From JAJXWB01 sp047605445 (GTDB lineage: Bacteria > Pseudomonadota > Alphaproteobacteria > Rhizobiales > Beijerinckiaceae): 27,848 nt of DNA. Under the pieces are notes generated by a model, which saw only the letters and a list, made by a program, of their open reading frames with translations, was not told the DNA's origin and made no database searches. Both the position numbers and the translations under genes were made by a program. The DNA is taken from contig JASGFP010000045.1 in NCBI GenBank assembly GCA_047605445.1, positions 1 through 27,848 on the forward strand, given 5' to 3'. Positions within the stretch are counted from its first letter, which is position 1. Each line of letters starts with the position of its first letter. This document shows, piece by piece, positions 16,741-23,613 of the stretch.

Positions 16741-16754
16741 GCCTTCAGGCTCGC
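16739..16754. repeat. GAGCCTTCAGGCTCGC hairpin, copy 1
   Basis: GAGCC and GGCTC pair around a TTCA loop. It overlaps the stop codon of the small membrane protein gene and ends just before the ybgC stop. The same core occurs twice at 17184-17238. Its place between convergent genes suggests a terminator-like or dispersed palindromic repeat. Confidence 0.75.
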
Positions 16755-16755
16755 T

Positions 16756-17160
16756 TCACCGCGACAGCTTCTCCCTGACCTCCGCCGGCAACCGCGCCGG
16801 CTTGCCGTCCGCGACAGCCGCCACGCGCACATCGGCCGTCACCAGAACCTCCTCGCCGCGCAGCACGCGCTGCGCGAGAATGGCGGAGGCGCCCTTGACC
16901 TCCTTTGCCGACGTCTCGACGACCAGCATGTCGTCCATTTTCGCGGCTTTCAGAAACTCGATGTTCATGCCGCGCACGACGAAGGCGAAGGGCTTGTGGT
17001 CGGTCGCGCCGGAATGGATCGCCTGTTGGTGGATGCCGAGATCGCGCAACAATTCCGTGCGCCCGCGCTCCATGAAGCGCAGGTAGGAGGCGTGATAGAC
17101 GACTCCGGAAAAATCGGTGTCTTCGTAATAGACGCGGATGGGGAGGCGGTGGGCGTTCAT
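16756..17160 (-). CDS. ybgC: YbgC/FadM-family acyl-CoA thioesterase
   Basis: Family role: hotdog-fold thioesterases that hydrolyse acyl-CoA or acyl-ACP; YbgC is associated with the Tol-Pal envelope system. Seen: 134 residues; the signature VYYEDTDFSGVVYHASYLRFMERGRTELLRDLGI at the N-terminus, with the catalytic Asp in YEDTD; C-terminal GEEVLVTADVRVAAVADGKPARLP. It lies 91 nt downstream of ruvB on the same strand, the usual alphaproteobacterial order. However, tolQ, which normally follows, is absent here; a hairpin repeat and a convergent gene come next. Confidence 0.93.
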   Translation of the reverse strand: MNAHRLPIRVYYEDTDFSGVVYHASYLRFMERGRTELLRDLGIHQQAIHSGATDHKPFAFVVRGMNIEFLKAAKMDDMLVVETSAKEVKGASAILAQRVLRGEEVLVTADVRVAAVADGKPARLPAEVREKLSR

Positions 17161-17178
17161 GACGACGCCAGCAGGCCC

Positions 17179-17243
17179 GGACCGCGAGCCTTCAGGCTCG
17201 CTCGTGCGGGCGCAGGCGATGCGAGCCTGAAGGCTCGCAGTCC
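17179..17243. repeat. Paired GAGCCTTCAGGCTCGC hairpins between ruvB and ybgC
   Basis: The left unit GGACCGCGAGCC...GGCTCGC (17179-17201) and the right unit GCGAGCC...GGCTCGCAGTCC (17221-17243) are inverted copies of one another, and each unit is itself a hairpin with a 4-nt TTCA or TGAA loop. With 16739-16754 this makes three copies within 510 bp. They may weaken read-through from ruvB to ybgC. Confidence 0.85.
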
Positions 17244-17251
17244 ATGCGCTC

Positions 17252-18295
17252 TCACGCCTCCTCCTCCCCGAACAACCCGAACTGCCCTCCCGTCCGCGCC
17301 GGCTCCGCCAGCCCCAGATGCCGGAACGCCGCCGGCGTCAGCAGTCTTCCACGCGGCGTGCGCTGCAAAAATCCCTGCTGCAGCAGATAGGGCTCGATAA
17401 TGTCCTCGATCGCGTCGCGCGGCTCCGACAGTGCGGCGGCGATGGTCTCGATGCCGACCGGGCCGCCGCCGAAATTCAGCGCAATCATGTCGAGATAGCG
17501 CCGGTCCATCTGGTCGAGCCCGATGGCGTCGACATCGAGCATCCCCAGCGCCTTGTCCGCCACGCCGCGCGTGACGACCGGATCGCCGTCGACGATGGCG
17601 AAATCGCGCACGCGCCGCAGCAGGCGCCCCGCGATGCGCGGCGTGCCGCGCGCGCGTTTGGCGATCTCGTTCGCGCCATCCTCGCTCATGTTCACGCCCA
17701 GCACGCGCGCGCCGCGCGAAACGATGCTCTGCAACTCGGGGACGGTGTAGAAATTCAGCCGCACCGGAATGCCGAAACGGTCGCGCAGCGGCGTGGTCAG
17801 CAGCCCTGCGCGCGTCGTCGCGCCGACCAGCGTGAATTTGGCGAGGTCGATCTTCACCGAGCGCGCGGCCGGTCCCTCGCCGATGATGAGATCGAGCTGG
17901 AAATCCTCCATGGCGGGATAGAGGATTTCCTCCACCGCCGGATTGAGCCGGTGGATCTCGTCGATGAACAGCACGTCGCGCTCTTCGAGATTGGTGAGTT
18001 GCGCCGCCAGATCGCCGGCCTTGGCGATGACCGGCCCGGAGGTCGAGCGGAAATTGACGCCCATCTCGCGCGCCATGATCTGCGCCAGCGTCGTCTTGCC
18101 GAGGCCGGGCGGACCGACGAACAGCACATGGTCGAGCGCATCGCCGCGCGCCTTGGCCGCTTCGATAAAGACACGCAGGTTCTTGCGCGCCGCCTCCTGC
18201 CCCGTGAAATCGGCGAGCGTCAGCGGCCGCAGCGAGGCGTCTGAATCGTCGGCGCGCCTTTCGGAGGAGACGAGGCGGGGATTGGCGTCGGTCAT
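17252..18295 (-). CDS. ruvB: Holliday junction branch-migration ATPase RuvB
   Basis: Family role: hexameric AAA+ motor that, with RuvA, drives branch migration of Holliday junctions. Seen: 347 residues; Walker A GPPGLGKT; Walker B LFIDEIHRLNP; sensor 1 region FTLVGATTRAGLLTTPLRDRFG; C-terminal winged helix (QQGFLQRTPRGRLLTPAAFRHLGL). Start ATG 18295 overlaps the vapC stop as ATGA, and an AGAAGG Shine-Dalgarno (18300-18305) lies inside vapC. Normally ruvB directly follows ruvA; here vapB and vapC are between them, so ruvB translation is expected to depend on ribosomes finishing vapC. Confidence 0.97.
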   Translation of the reverse strand: MTDANPRLVSSERRADDSDASLRPLTLADFTGQEAARKNLRVFIEAAKARGDALDHVLFVGPPGLGKTTLAQIMAREMGVNFRSTSGPVIAKAGDLAAQLTNLEERDVLFIDEIHRLNPAVEEILYPAMEDFQLDLIIGEGPAARSVKIDLAKFTLVGATTRAGLLTTPLRDRFGIPVRLNFYTVPELQSIVSRGARVLGVNMSEDGANEIAKRARGTPRIAGRLLRRVRDFAIVDGDPVVTRGVADKALGMLDVDAIGLDQMDRRYLDMIALNFGGGPVGIETIAAALSEPRDAIEDIIEPYLLQQGFLQRTPRGRLLTPAAFRHLGLAEPARTGGQFGLFGEEEA

Positions 18296-18669
18296 CGCGC
18301 CTTCTTTGGCACATAGACGACATCGGGCAAGCCCTCGAAATGTGCGTCGCACGTCACGAGTTCGCATTCGGCGGCGCGCGCCGTCGCATAAATGATGGAA
18401 TCGGCGATCGGCAAGCGATGCTCGCGTCCGAGTTCAGCCGCGCGCAAAGCGATCTCCGTATCGAGCGGAACGACGACGCAATCCATGGTCGTCGCTATCG
18501 CGGTTTCGACCATGTCCGGCGCTTCGCGCCCGAGCCATCTCGCGAGTTCAAGCTGAACGATGGTCGGCACCAGCAAACGGTCCATCTCGGGAAATTCGGA
18601 TCGCGCGGCCGATCCGACCGGGCCGTCGGCAATCCACTCGATCCATGCCGAGGTGTCGACGACGCGCAT
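18292..18669 (-). CDS. vapC: VapC-family PIN-domain toxin
   Basis: Family role: PIN-domain Mg2+-dependent RNases that cleave tRNA or rRNA and are neutralised by VapB. Seen: 125 residues. The acidic residues of the fold are visible: Asp in VVDTSAW (near 4), Glu in IVQLELARW (near 41), Asp in LPIADSIIYATA (near 90) and Asp in VTCDAHFEGLPDV (near 108). The active site looks intact. ATG 18669 overlaps the vapB stop as TGATG; a TTG three bases earlier is less likely. The gene ends in an ATGA overlap with ruvB. It sits inside the ruvCAB operon, an unusual place for a toxin. Confidence 0.93.
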   Translation of the reverse strand: MRVVDTSAWIEWIADGPVGSAARSEFPEMDRLLVPTIVQLELARWLGREAPDMVETAIATTMDCVVVPLDTEIALRAAELGREHRLPIADSIIYATARAAECELVTCDAHFEGLPDVVYVPKKAR

Positions 18670-18881
18670 CAATAACGATCATTTCGGTCGCGATAACCTT
18701 CGGTATTCGCGCCTTTCGCGATCCCGCGCAGCGAATCGATGTCGCGTCGCGGCATCATCACCACGCCATTTCCGCGTGGCACGAACACGATTTCCTGCCC
18801 TGGCTTCCAGCCTTGTCGTTCCCGCACTTCTTTCGGAATCGAAATCTGGAATTTGGAAGAAATCTTCGCGGTCACGCCCAT
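18669..18881 (-). CDS. vapB: VapB-type AbrB/SpoVT-fold antitoxin
   Basis: Family role: swapped-hairpin DNA-binding antitoxin that binds VapC and represses its own operon. Seen: 70 residues; an AbrB/MazE domain at about 4-45 (AKISSKFQISIPKEVRERQGWKPGQEIVF), then a short polar tail (RGIAKGANTEGYRDRNDRY) likely to wrap VapC. ATG at 18881 has an AGGAG (18888-18892) upstream, and a 12-bp palindrome overlaps that site. The stop overlaps the vapC start. A 61-bp gap separates it from ruvA, and AT-rich DNA there could be its own promoter. Confidence 0.92.
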   Translation of the reverse strand: MGVTAKISSKFQISIPKEVRERQGWKPGQEIVFVPRGNGVVMMPRRDIDSLRGIAKGANTEGYRDRNDRY

Positions 18882-18890
18882 CGCTGGCTC

Positions 18891-18902
18891 CTGATCGATC
18901 AG
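18891..18902. promoter_or_regulatory. Candidate VapB operator over the vapB ribosome-binding site
   Basis: CTGATCGATCAG is a perfect 12-bp palindrome ending 9 nt before the vapB start codon, and it overlaps the AGGAG Shine-Dalgarno. An AT-rich stretch (about 18903-18920) lies immediately upstream in the minus direction and could hold the -10. VapB proteins of this fold bind such palindromes to autoregulate; assignment here is inference. Confidence 0.5.
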
Positions 18903-18942
18903 ACAAATGTAAGAATATCAGGAACGGAGAGAGAACGCCAGC

Positions 18943-19560
18943 CTAGTTCGCCAGTTCCTTCAGCCCACGCCGGATCAGCGCGCTCGTCTCCGCGCTCTCG
19001 CCCAGCGCCTTCACGCTCGCAGCCACCGCAGCAGCGGCCTGCGGGCGCCCATAGCCGAGATTGACCAGCGCGGAAATCGCGTCCTGCACCGGCTTCGGCG
19101 CGCCCTTGGCGTCGTCCTCGCCCGAGAGCCGCGCCACGACGGGATCGACCGCCGCAAGCGCCGGCGCCTTGTCCTTCATTTCCGCGACGATGCGCGCGGC
19201 GAGCTTCGGCCCGACGCCCGGCGCGCGGGCCACCGCCGCCTTGTCCTGCGTGCCGATGGCGGTCGCGAGTTCGGCCGGCCCGAGCACGCCCAAGATCGCC
19301 AGCGCCACCTTGGCGCCGACGCCCTGCACGTTCTGCAGCAGGCGGAACCAGTCGCGCTCGGCGTCACTGGTGAAGCCGAACAGCCGGATCGCATCCTCGC
19401 GCACCTGCGTCTCGATGGCGAGCGCCGCAGCCTCGCCGGCCTTGGGCAGTTTCTGGAGCGTGCGCGAGGAACATTGCACGACATAGCCGACGCCGTTGAC
19501 GTCGAGGATGACGAAATCCTCGCCGTAGCTATCGATCACGCCCTTGAGCTTGCCGATCAT
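18943..19560 (-). CDS. ruvA: Holliday junction DNA-binding protein RuvA
   Basis: Family role: tetramer that binds four-way junctions and loads RuvB. Seen: 205 residues; OB-fold N-terminal domain beginning MIGKLKGVIDSYGEDFVILDVNGVGYVV; helix-hairpin-helix motifs in LQNVQGVGAKVALAILGVL and APGVGPKLAARIVAEMKDK; C-terminal RuvB-contacting three-helix domain (DAISALVNLGYGRPQA). Start ATG 19560 overlaps the ruvC stop as ATGA. The 3' neighbour is vapB, not ruvB. Confidence 0.97.
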   Translation of the reverse strand: MIGKLKGVIDSYGEDFVILDVNGVGYVVQCSSRTLQKLPKAGEAAALAIETQVREDAIRLFGFTSDAERDWFRLLQNVQGVGAKVALAILGVLGPAELATAIGTQDKAAVARAPGVGPKLAARIVAEMKDKAPALAAVDPVVARLSGEDDAKGAPKPVQDAISALVNLGYGRPQAAAAVAASVKALGESAETSALIRRGLKELAN

Positions 19561-20069
19561 CCGGCGATCCTCTTCGCCAGCGCCCGCGCCCCGCGGTGCT
19601 GCGCGTGGCAGATCGCGGTGGCCAGCGCATCCGCGGCGTCGGCGCTCTTGAGGTCGCATTTGGGCAGCAGCACGCGCACCATCATGGCGACCTGCGTCTT
19701 TTCGGCATGGCCCGCGCCGACCACCGTCTTCTTGATGAGATTGGCCGCGTATTCGGCGACTGGCAGGCCCGCGACCGCTGGCGCGAGCAGCGCGATGCCG
19801 CGCGCCTGCCCCAGCTTCAGCGCCGATTGCGGATCGCGGTTGACGAAGGTTTCCTCCACCGCCGCCTCGTGCGGCGCGTGCGCACAAATGACCGCCGCCA
19901 GCCCCTCGTGCAATTGCCGCAGCCGTTCGGCCAGCGACAGGGCCGCGTCCGAATGCAAAGCGCCGCAGGCGACGAAAGACAGCCGCGAGCCCTCGGCCTC
20001 GATCACGCCCCAGCCCGTGTTGCGCAGGCCGGGGTCGATGCCGAGGATGCGAATCGAAGCGCGTTGCAT
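19557..20069 (-). CDS. ruvC: Crossover junction endodeoxyribonuclease RuvC
   Basis: Family role: dimeric Mg2+-dependent resolvase that nicks Holliday junctions symmetrically. Seen: 170 residues, the usual size; the four acidic catalytic residues are recognisable as Asp12 (ILGIDPGL), Glu72/73 (VEETFVNRD), Asp144 and Asp147 (KSADAADAL). ATG 20069 gives the standard N-terminus; an in-frame GTG at 20084 would add five residues. Neither start has a good Shine-Dalgarno. yebC, often directly upstream in alphaproteobacteria, is displaced about 3.5 kb by the lipoprotein and oxidase genes. Confidence 0.96.
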   Translation of the reverse strand: MQRASIRILGIDPGLRNTGWGVIEAEGSRLSFVACGALHSDAALSLAERLRQLHEGLAAVICAHAPHEAAVEETFVNRDPQSALKLGQARGIALLAPAVAGLPVAEYAANLIKKTVVGAGHAEKTQVAMMVRVLLPKCDLKSADAADALATAICHAQHRGARALAKRIAG

Positions 20070-20100
20070 GGCGGAAGGATACACGTTTCGCGCGCCGGCC

Positions 20101-20844
20101 CTACCGCCGCTGGCGGCTCGCGCCGAAAGCGATATCGGCCACGATGCGGGCGGTCCGGCCGGATGGCGCCGGCGTAGCGCCCTCGGGCAATTTGAGCCGC
20201 GCGGTCAGGTCGAAGGCCCGCAGGCGCGCGCGCTGAACATCGGGAAATTCCTTTTTCACGGCGGCGTAGTCGGCGCCCGTCACGTCGTCGCATCCCTCCG
20301 GCGACTCCCACAGCCGGCGGGCGACGATACTGTCGACCGCGCCGGTGACAGCCGGCGGCGCAAGGTCGTTTTTCGTCACCTGCCCGTCGTCGATCAGCGT
20401 GCGGATGACCTGACCGAGGATTGCCGCGGACTCGTCGAAGTTCACGTCGCGCACATCGTCAAACCGCTTGCCGTCCTTGCCGCTGGCGATGCAATGGCGG
20501 GCGAAGAACAGCCAGTCGTGGATCATGTAGGCCGGCGCATAGCCCCACGGAGAAAAACCGGCGAAAGGCTGGACGACGCGCGGGATCGAGCCGCCGTCCG
20601 TATACATGAGGCCTGGCTGGATCGTCCGCGTCGTCCCGTCCGCGCGGGTGTGGGTGAAGCGCAGCGGATCGTGCGGGGCGGGCACGAAGACGAACTTGCC
20701 GTCGCCCGGGCCGCCGCCCTCGCCGACCCACATGACGAACAGCCGCCCGTCGAGCCTGCCGGCTGTCTGCTGATCGTAGCGCACGCTCCCGCAGCCGGTC
20801 AGCCCGAGAAAGACGAGACAGAATGCCGCTCGCAGATGTCGCAT
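20101..20844 (-). CDS. Lipoprotein with a DUF1353-like domain
   Basis: Seen: 247 residues; lipoprotein signal peptide with lipobox LTGC (Cys18); YTDGGSIPR at 81-89; and GYAPAYMIHDWLFFARH (about 101-117), with His and Asp positions of the kind conserved in DUF1353 proteins. DUF1353 has no settled function; members occur in phages and bacteria, and a hydrolase or metal role has been suggested for the motif. A GGGGGAG Shine-Dalgarno precedes ATG 20844, favouring it over the upstream in-frame ATG. It lies 31 nt upstream of ruvC and could be read into the ruv operon; its promoter faces the cio operon. Confidence 0.8.
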   Translation of the reverse strand: MRHLRAAFCLVFLGLTGCGSVRYDQQTAGRLDGRLFVMWVGEGGGPGDGKFVFVPAPHDPLRFTHTRADGTTRTIQPGLMYTDGGSIPRVVQPFAGFSPWGYAPAYMIHDWLFFARHCIASGKDGKRFDDVRDVNFDESAAILGQVIRTLIDDGQVTKNDLAPPAVTGAVDSIVARRLWESPEGCDDVTGADYAAVKKEFPDVQRARLRAFDLTARLKLPEGATPAPSGRTARIVADIAFGASRQRR

Positions 20845-20975
20845 GCGCCGCTCCCCCGCCGCCAAGCTAGCAGATCGCGCGCAATTGTCGCATCCTGCCG
20901 CCATGGTCGCAGCCATCGGCCGCTTTAGGTGAGACGGGGCGGCGGTTCGAGAGGCCGCAGGAGGAGCGAGAGCCG
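20845..20975. promoter_or_regulatory. Divergent promoter region of the lipoprotein and bd-oxidase genes
   Basis: This 131-bp gap separates the lipoprotein and cioA. The cioA ribosome-binding site AGGAGG (20959-20964) is clear. I see no recognisable FNR, ArcA or RegA site and no convincing -35/-10 pair. Confidence 0.4.
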
Positions 20976-22385
20976 ATGCCGGACTTCGACGCCCTGACGC
21001 TGGCGCGAATGCAATTCGCCTTCACGGTCGGATTCCACATCGTCTACCCCGCCTTTTCCATCGGGCTGGCGAGCTATCTGGCGGCGCTCAACTTCCTCTC
21101 GCTATGGACAGGCGACCCCGTCTTCATGCGGCTGTTCGACTACTGGAAGCGCATCTTCGCCATCGCCTTCGGCATGGGCGTCGTCACCGGCGTCGTGATG
21201 AGCTACCAGTTCGGCACGAACTGGAGTGTGTTTGCGGACAAGACCGGCCCGATCCTCGGGCCGTTGATGGGCTATGAAGTCCTCTCCGCCTTCTTTCTCG
21301 AGGCGGGATTTCTCGGCGTCGTGCTGTTCGGCCGCAACCGCGTCGGCCCCGGCCTGCACTTCTTCGCCACGCTGATGGTCGCCCTCGGCACGTTTGCCTC
21401 GGCTTTCTGGATTCTCTCGGTCAACAGTTGGATGCAGACGCCGGCGGGCTACGCGATCAACGCGCAGGGACAATACACGCCTGCCGACTGGTTCGCGGCG
21501 ATCTTCAATCCGTCGTTCCCCTATCGCCTCGTCCACATGGTGCTGGCGGCCTATCTCACCACCTCGCTCGCAGTCGGCGCAGTCGGCGCGCTGCACCTGC
21601 TGCGCGGCGATCGCTCAGCCGCGGTGCGCACCATGTTCTCGATGGCGATGTGGATGGCGGCGATCGTCGCGCCGATCCAGATTTTCGCGGGCGACATGCA
21701 CGGGCTCAACACGTTGCAGCATCAGCCCGCCAAGATCGCCGCGATGGAAGGCCATTTCGAGGGCGAGAAGGGCGCGCCTCTCATCCTGTTCGGCATGCCC
21801 GACATGGCGAACGCGCGCACCGACTACAAGATCGCGGTTCCCTACCTCGGTTCGCTCATCCTCACTCATTCATTCAACGGCTATGTGCCCGGGCTGAAAG
21901 ATTTCCCGCGCGAAAACTGGCCGCCCGCGCCCATCGTCTTCTGGTCGTTCCGCATCATGGTCGGGCTCGGCTTCGCCATGGCGGGCCTCGGCCTGTGGGG
22001 CCTCTACGCGCGCTGGCGCAAAACGTTCTACGATACCCCCTGGCTGCATCGCGCCGCCTTCGTCATGGGGCCTGCGGGCTTCGTCGCGGTGCTCGCCGGC
22101 TGGGTGACGACGGAGGTCGGCCGCCAGCCCTTCGTCGTGCAGGGCCTGCTGCGCACGAGCGAGGCCGTTTCGCCGATCGCCGCGCCGGCAGTGGCTGCAT
22201 CGCTCATCGGCTTCGTCGTCGTCTATGCGACGATCATGGTCTTCGGCTTCATCTACATTGCGATCCTGATGAACCGTCCGCCCGACGAACCGATGGAACT
22301 CGACGAAGACCTGCCGCTGCGGGCCGCCGGCATTCCGGGCGTGGCGGCCGAAATCGCCGCGCCGCATGCGGGAGCGCGGCCATGA
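20976..22385 (+). CDS. cioA: Cytochrome bd-type quinol oxidase subunit I (CioA-like)
   Basis: Family role: inner-membrane quinol:O2 oxidoreductase subunit carrying hemes b558, b595 and d; it oxidises quinol without pumping protons. Seen: 469 residues with about nine membrane helices; His21 (FTVGFHIVYP), His187 (YRLVHMVLAAY) and the periplasmic quinol-binding loop (LNTLQHQPAKIAAMEGHFE). The Q-loop is short, and a DUF2474 gene follows, both typical of the cyanide-insensitive CioAB branch; GWVTTEVGRQPF is present. Strong Shine-Dalgarno. The stop overlaps the cioB ATG. No cydDC genes are nearby. The classical CydA label is the alternative. Confidence 0.94.
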   Translation: MPDFDALTLARMQFAFTVGFHIVYPAFSIGLASYLAALNFLSLWTGDPVFMRLFDYWKRIFAIAFGMGVVTGVVMSYQFGTNWSVFADKTGPILGPLMGYEVLSAFFLEAGFLGVVLFGRNRVGPGLHFFATLMVALGTFASAFWILSVNSWMQTPAGYAINAQGQYTPADWFAAIFNPSFPYRLVHMVLAAYLTTSLAVGAVGALHLLRGDRSAAVRTMFSMAMWMAAIVAPIQIFAGDMHGLNTLQHQPAKIAAMEGHFEGEKGAPLILFGMPDMANARTDYKIAVPYLGSLILTHSFNGYVPGLKDFPRENWPPAPIVFWSFRIMVGLGFAMAGLGLWGLYARWRKTFYDTPWLHRAAFVMGPAGFVAVLAGWVTTEVGRQPFVVQGLLRTSEAVSPIAAPAVAASLIGFVVVYATIMVFGFIYIAILMNRPPDEPMELDEDLPLRAAGIPGVAAEIAAPHAGARP

Positions 22386-23392
22386 TGGAAAGTCTCGACC
22401 TCGCCTTCGTCTGGGCCGGCCTCATCGCCTTCGCCGTTCTGCTCTACACGCTGCTCGACGGGTTCGATCTCGGCATCGGCGTGCTCTTTCCCGTCGTGCG
22501 CGACGGCGACCAGCGCGGACGGATGCTGTCCTCCATCGCGCCGGTGTGGGACGGCAACGAGACCTGGCTGGTGCTCGGCGGCGGCGGCCTGCTCGCTGTC
22601 TTTCCGCTCGCCTATTCCATCATCCTGTCGGCGCTCTACGCGCCGATCATCCTGATGCTGCTCTCGCTCGTCTTCCGCGGCGTCGCCTTCGAGTTTCGCT
22701 GGCAGACGCCGCGCGCGCGAAAAACCTGGGATCGCGCCTTCGCTTTGGGCTCGCTCGGCGCGGCGGTCGCGCAAGGCCTCGCGCTCGGCGCGCTGGTGCA
22801 GGGCATCCCGATCGAGGGCCGCGCCTATGCCGGGGGATGGTGGGACTGGCTGACGCCCTTCAGCGTCCTCACCGCCATCGGCCTCACGCTCGGCTACGCG
22901 CTGCAAGGCGCGACCTGGCTCATCATGAAGACCGACGGTCGTCTGCAGCGGCGCGCCTATGATCTCGCCGCCTGGCTCGCGCCCGCATTTCTCGCGACGA
23001 TCGGCGCGGTCAGCCTGTGGACCGTTTTCCTCAATCCGACCTATGCGGCGAACTGGTTCTCGTGGCCGCGCATTCTCCTGGTCGCGCCCGTGCCCCTGCT
23101 GGTCGCGGCGGCGGGTTACGTCCTGATTTCAGGTATAGCGCGCGAGAAGGAGCGCGCGCCCTATTTCGCGACGCAGGCCCTGTTCGTCCTCGGCTTCGCC
23201 GGGCTCGGGATCAGCTTCTATCCCTACATGGTTCCCAACAGCGTCACGATCTGGCAGGCGGCGGCCCCCGACGCGAGCCTCGCCTTCCTGCTGGTCGGCG
23301 CTGCGCCGCTCCTCGTCATCATCCTGGGCTACACCTGCTACGCTTACTGGGTCTTCCGCGGCAAGACGCCCGCAGACCATCACGGCTATTGA
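22382..23392 (+). CDS. cioB: Cytochrome bd-type quinol oxidase subunit II (CioB-like)
   Basis: Family role: structural membrane subunit that stabilises the oxidase and provides helices around the heme core. Seen: 336 residues; N-terminal segment LLYTLLDGFDLGIGVLFP; APVWDGNETWLVLGGGGLLAVFP; about eight hydrophobic helices; FYPYMVPNSVTIWQAAAP near the end. ATG 22382 overlaps the cioA stop (ATGA); a second ATG three bases later is possible. The TGA is overlapped by the DUF2474 start, so three genes are translationally linked. Confidence 0.95.
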   Translation: MMESLDLAFVWAGLIAFAVLLYTLLDGFDLGIGVLFPVVRDGDQRGRMLSSIAPVWDGNETWLVLGGGGLLAVFPLAYSIILSALYAPIILMLLSLVFRGVAFEFRWQTPRARKTWDRAFALGSLGAAVAQGLALGALVQGIPIEGRAYAGGWWDWLTPFSVLTAIGLTLGYALQGATWLIMKTDGRLQRRAYDLAAWLAPAFLATIGAVSLWTVFLNPTYAANWFSWPRILLVAPVPLLVAAAGYVLISGIAREKERAPYFATQALFVLGFAGLGISFYPYMVPNSVTIWQAAAPDASLAFLLVGAAPLLVIILGYTCYAYWVFRGKTPADHHGY

Positions 23393-23523
23393 TGCCGGGC
23401 GAAGCGCCACGAACGAAGAAGGCGCCGCTCACGCGCCGCCTGCTGTGGTTTGTCGCGCTGTACGCCGGCGGGGTGCTCGCGATAGGAACGTTGGCGTTCG
23501 CGCTGCGGTTCGTCACGCATTGA
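23392..23523 (+). CDS. DUF2474 small bd-oxidase-associated membrane protein
   Basis: Seen: 43 residues; a basic N-terminus (RTKKAPLTRR), one helix (LLWFVALYAGGVLAIGTLAFAL) and a short tail, the usual form of DUF2474 proteins encoded after cioAB-type genes. The ATG overlaps the cioB TGA (TGATG). By analogy with CydX/CydS-like single-helix subunits it may stabilise the oxidase; for DUF2474 this is inference. Confidence 0.85.
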   Translation: MPGEAPRTKKAPLTRRLLWFVALYAGGVLAIGTLAFALRFVTH

Positions 23524-23558
23524 TCGACCGCGCGCCAAGGCCATTAGATCACGCCCTT

Positions 23559-23607
23559 GGAGCCGGTCTGAAGACTGGCGCTCCCGGGACCATCGCTCTT
23601 CAGAGCG
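23559..23607. repeat. Two hairpins between the convergent cio operon and yebC
   Basis: The first (23559-23584) pairs GGAGC/GCTCC and CGGTC/GACTG around a TGAA loop. The second (23594-23607) pairs CGCTC with GAGCG around TTCA. No T-run follows on either side, but the position between two convergent 3' ends fits a terminator-like role. The loops recall the repeats near ybgC. Confidence 0.7.
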
Positions 23608-23613
23608 GCGTCT

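Noticed and set aside
18670..18672. TTG start for vapC
   Set aside because: The ATG three bases later gives the standard VapC N-terminus and a TGATG overlap with vapB.
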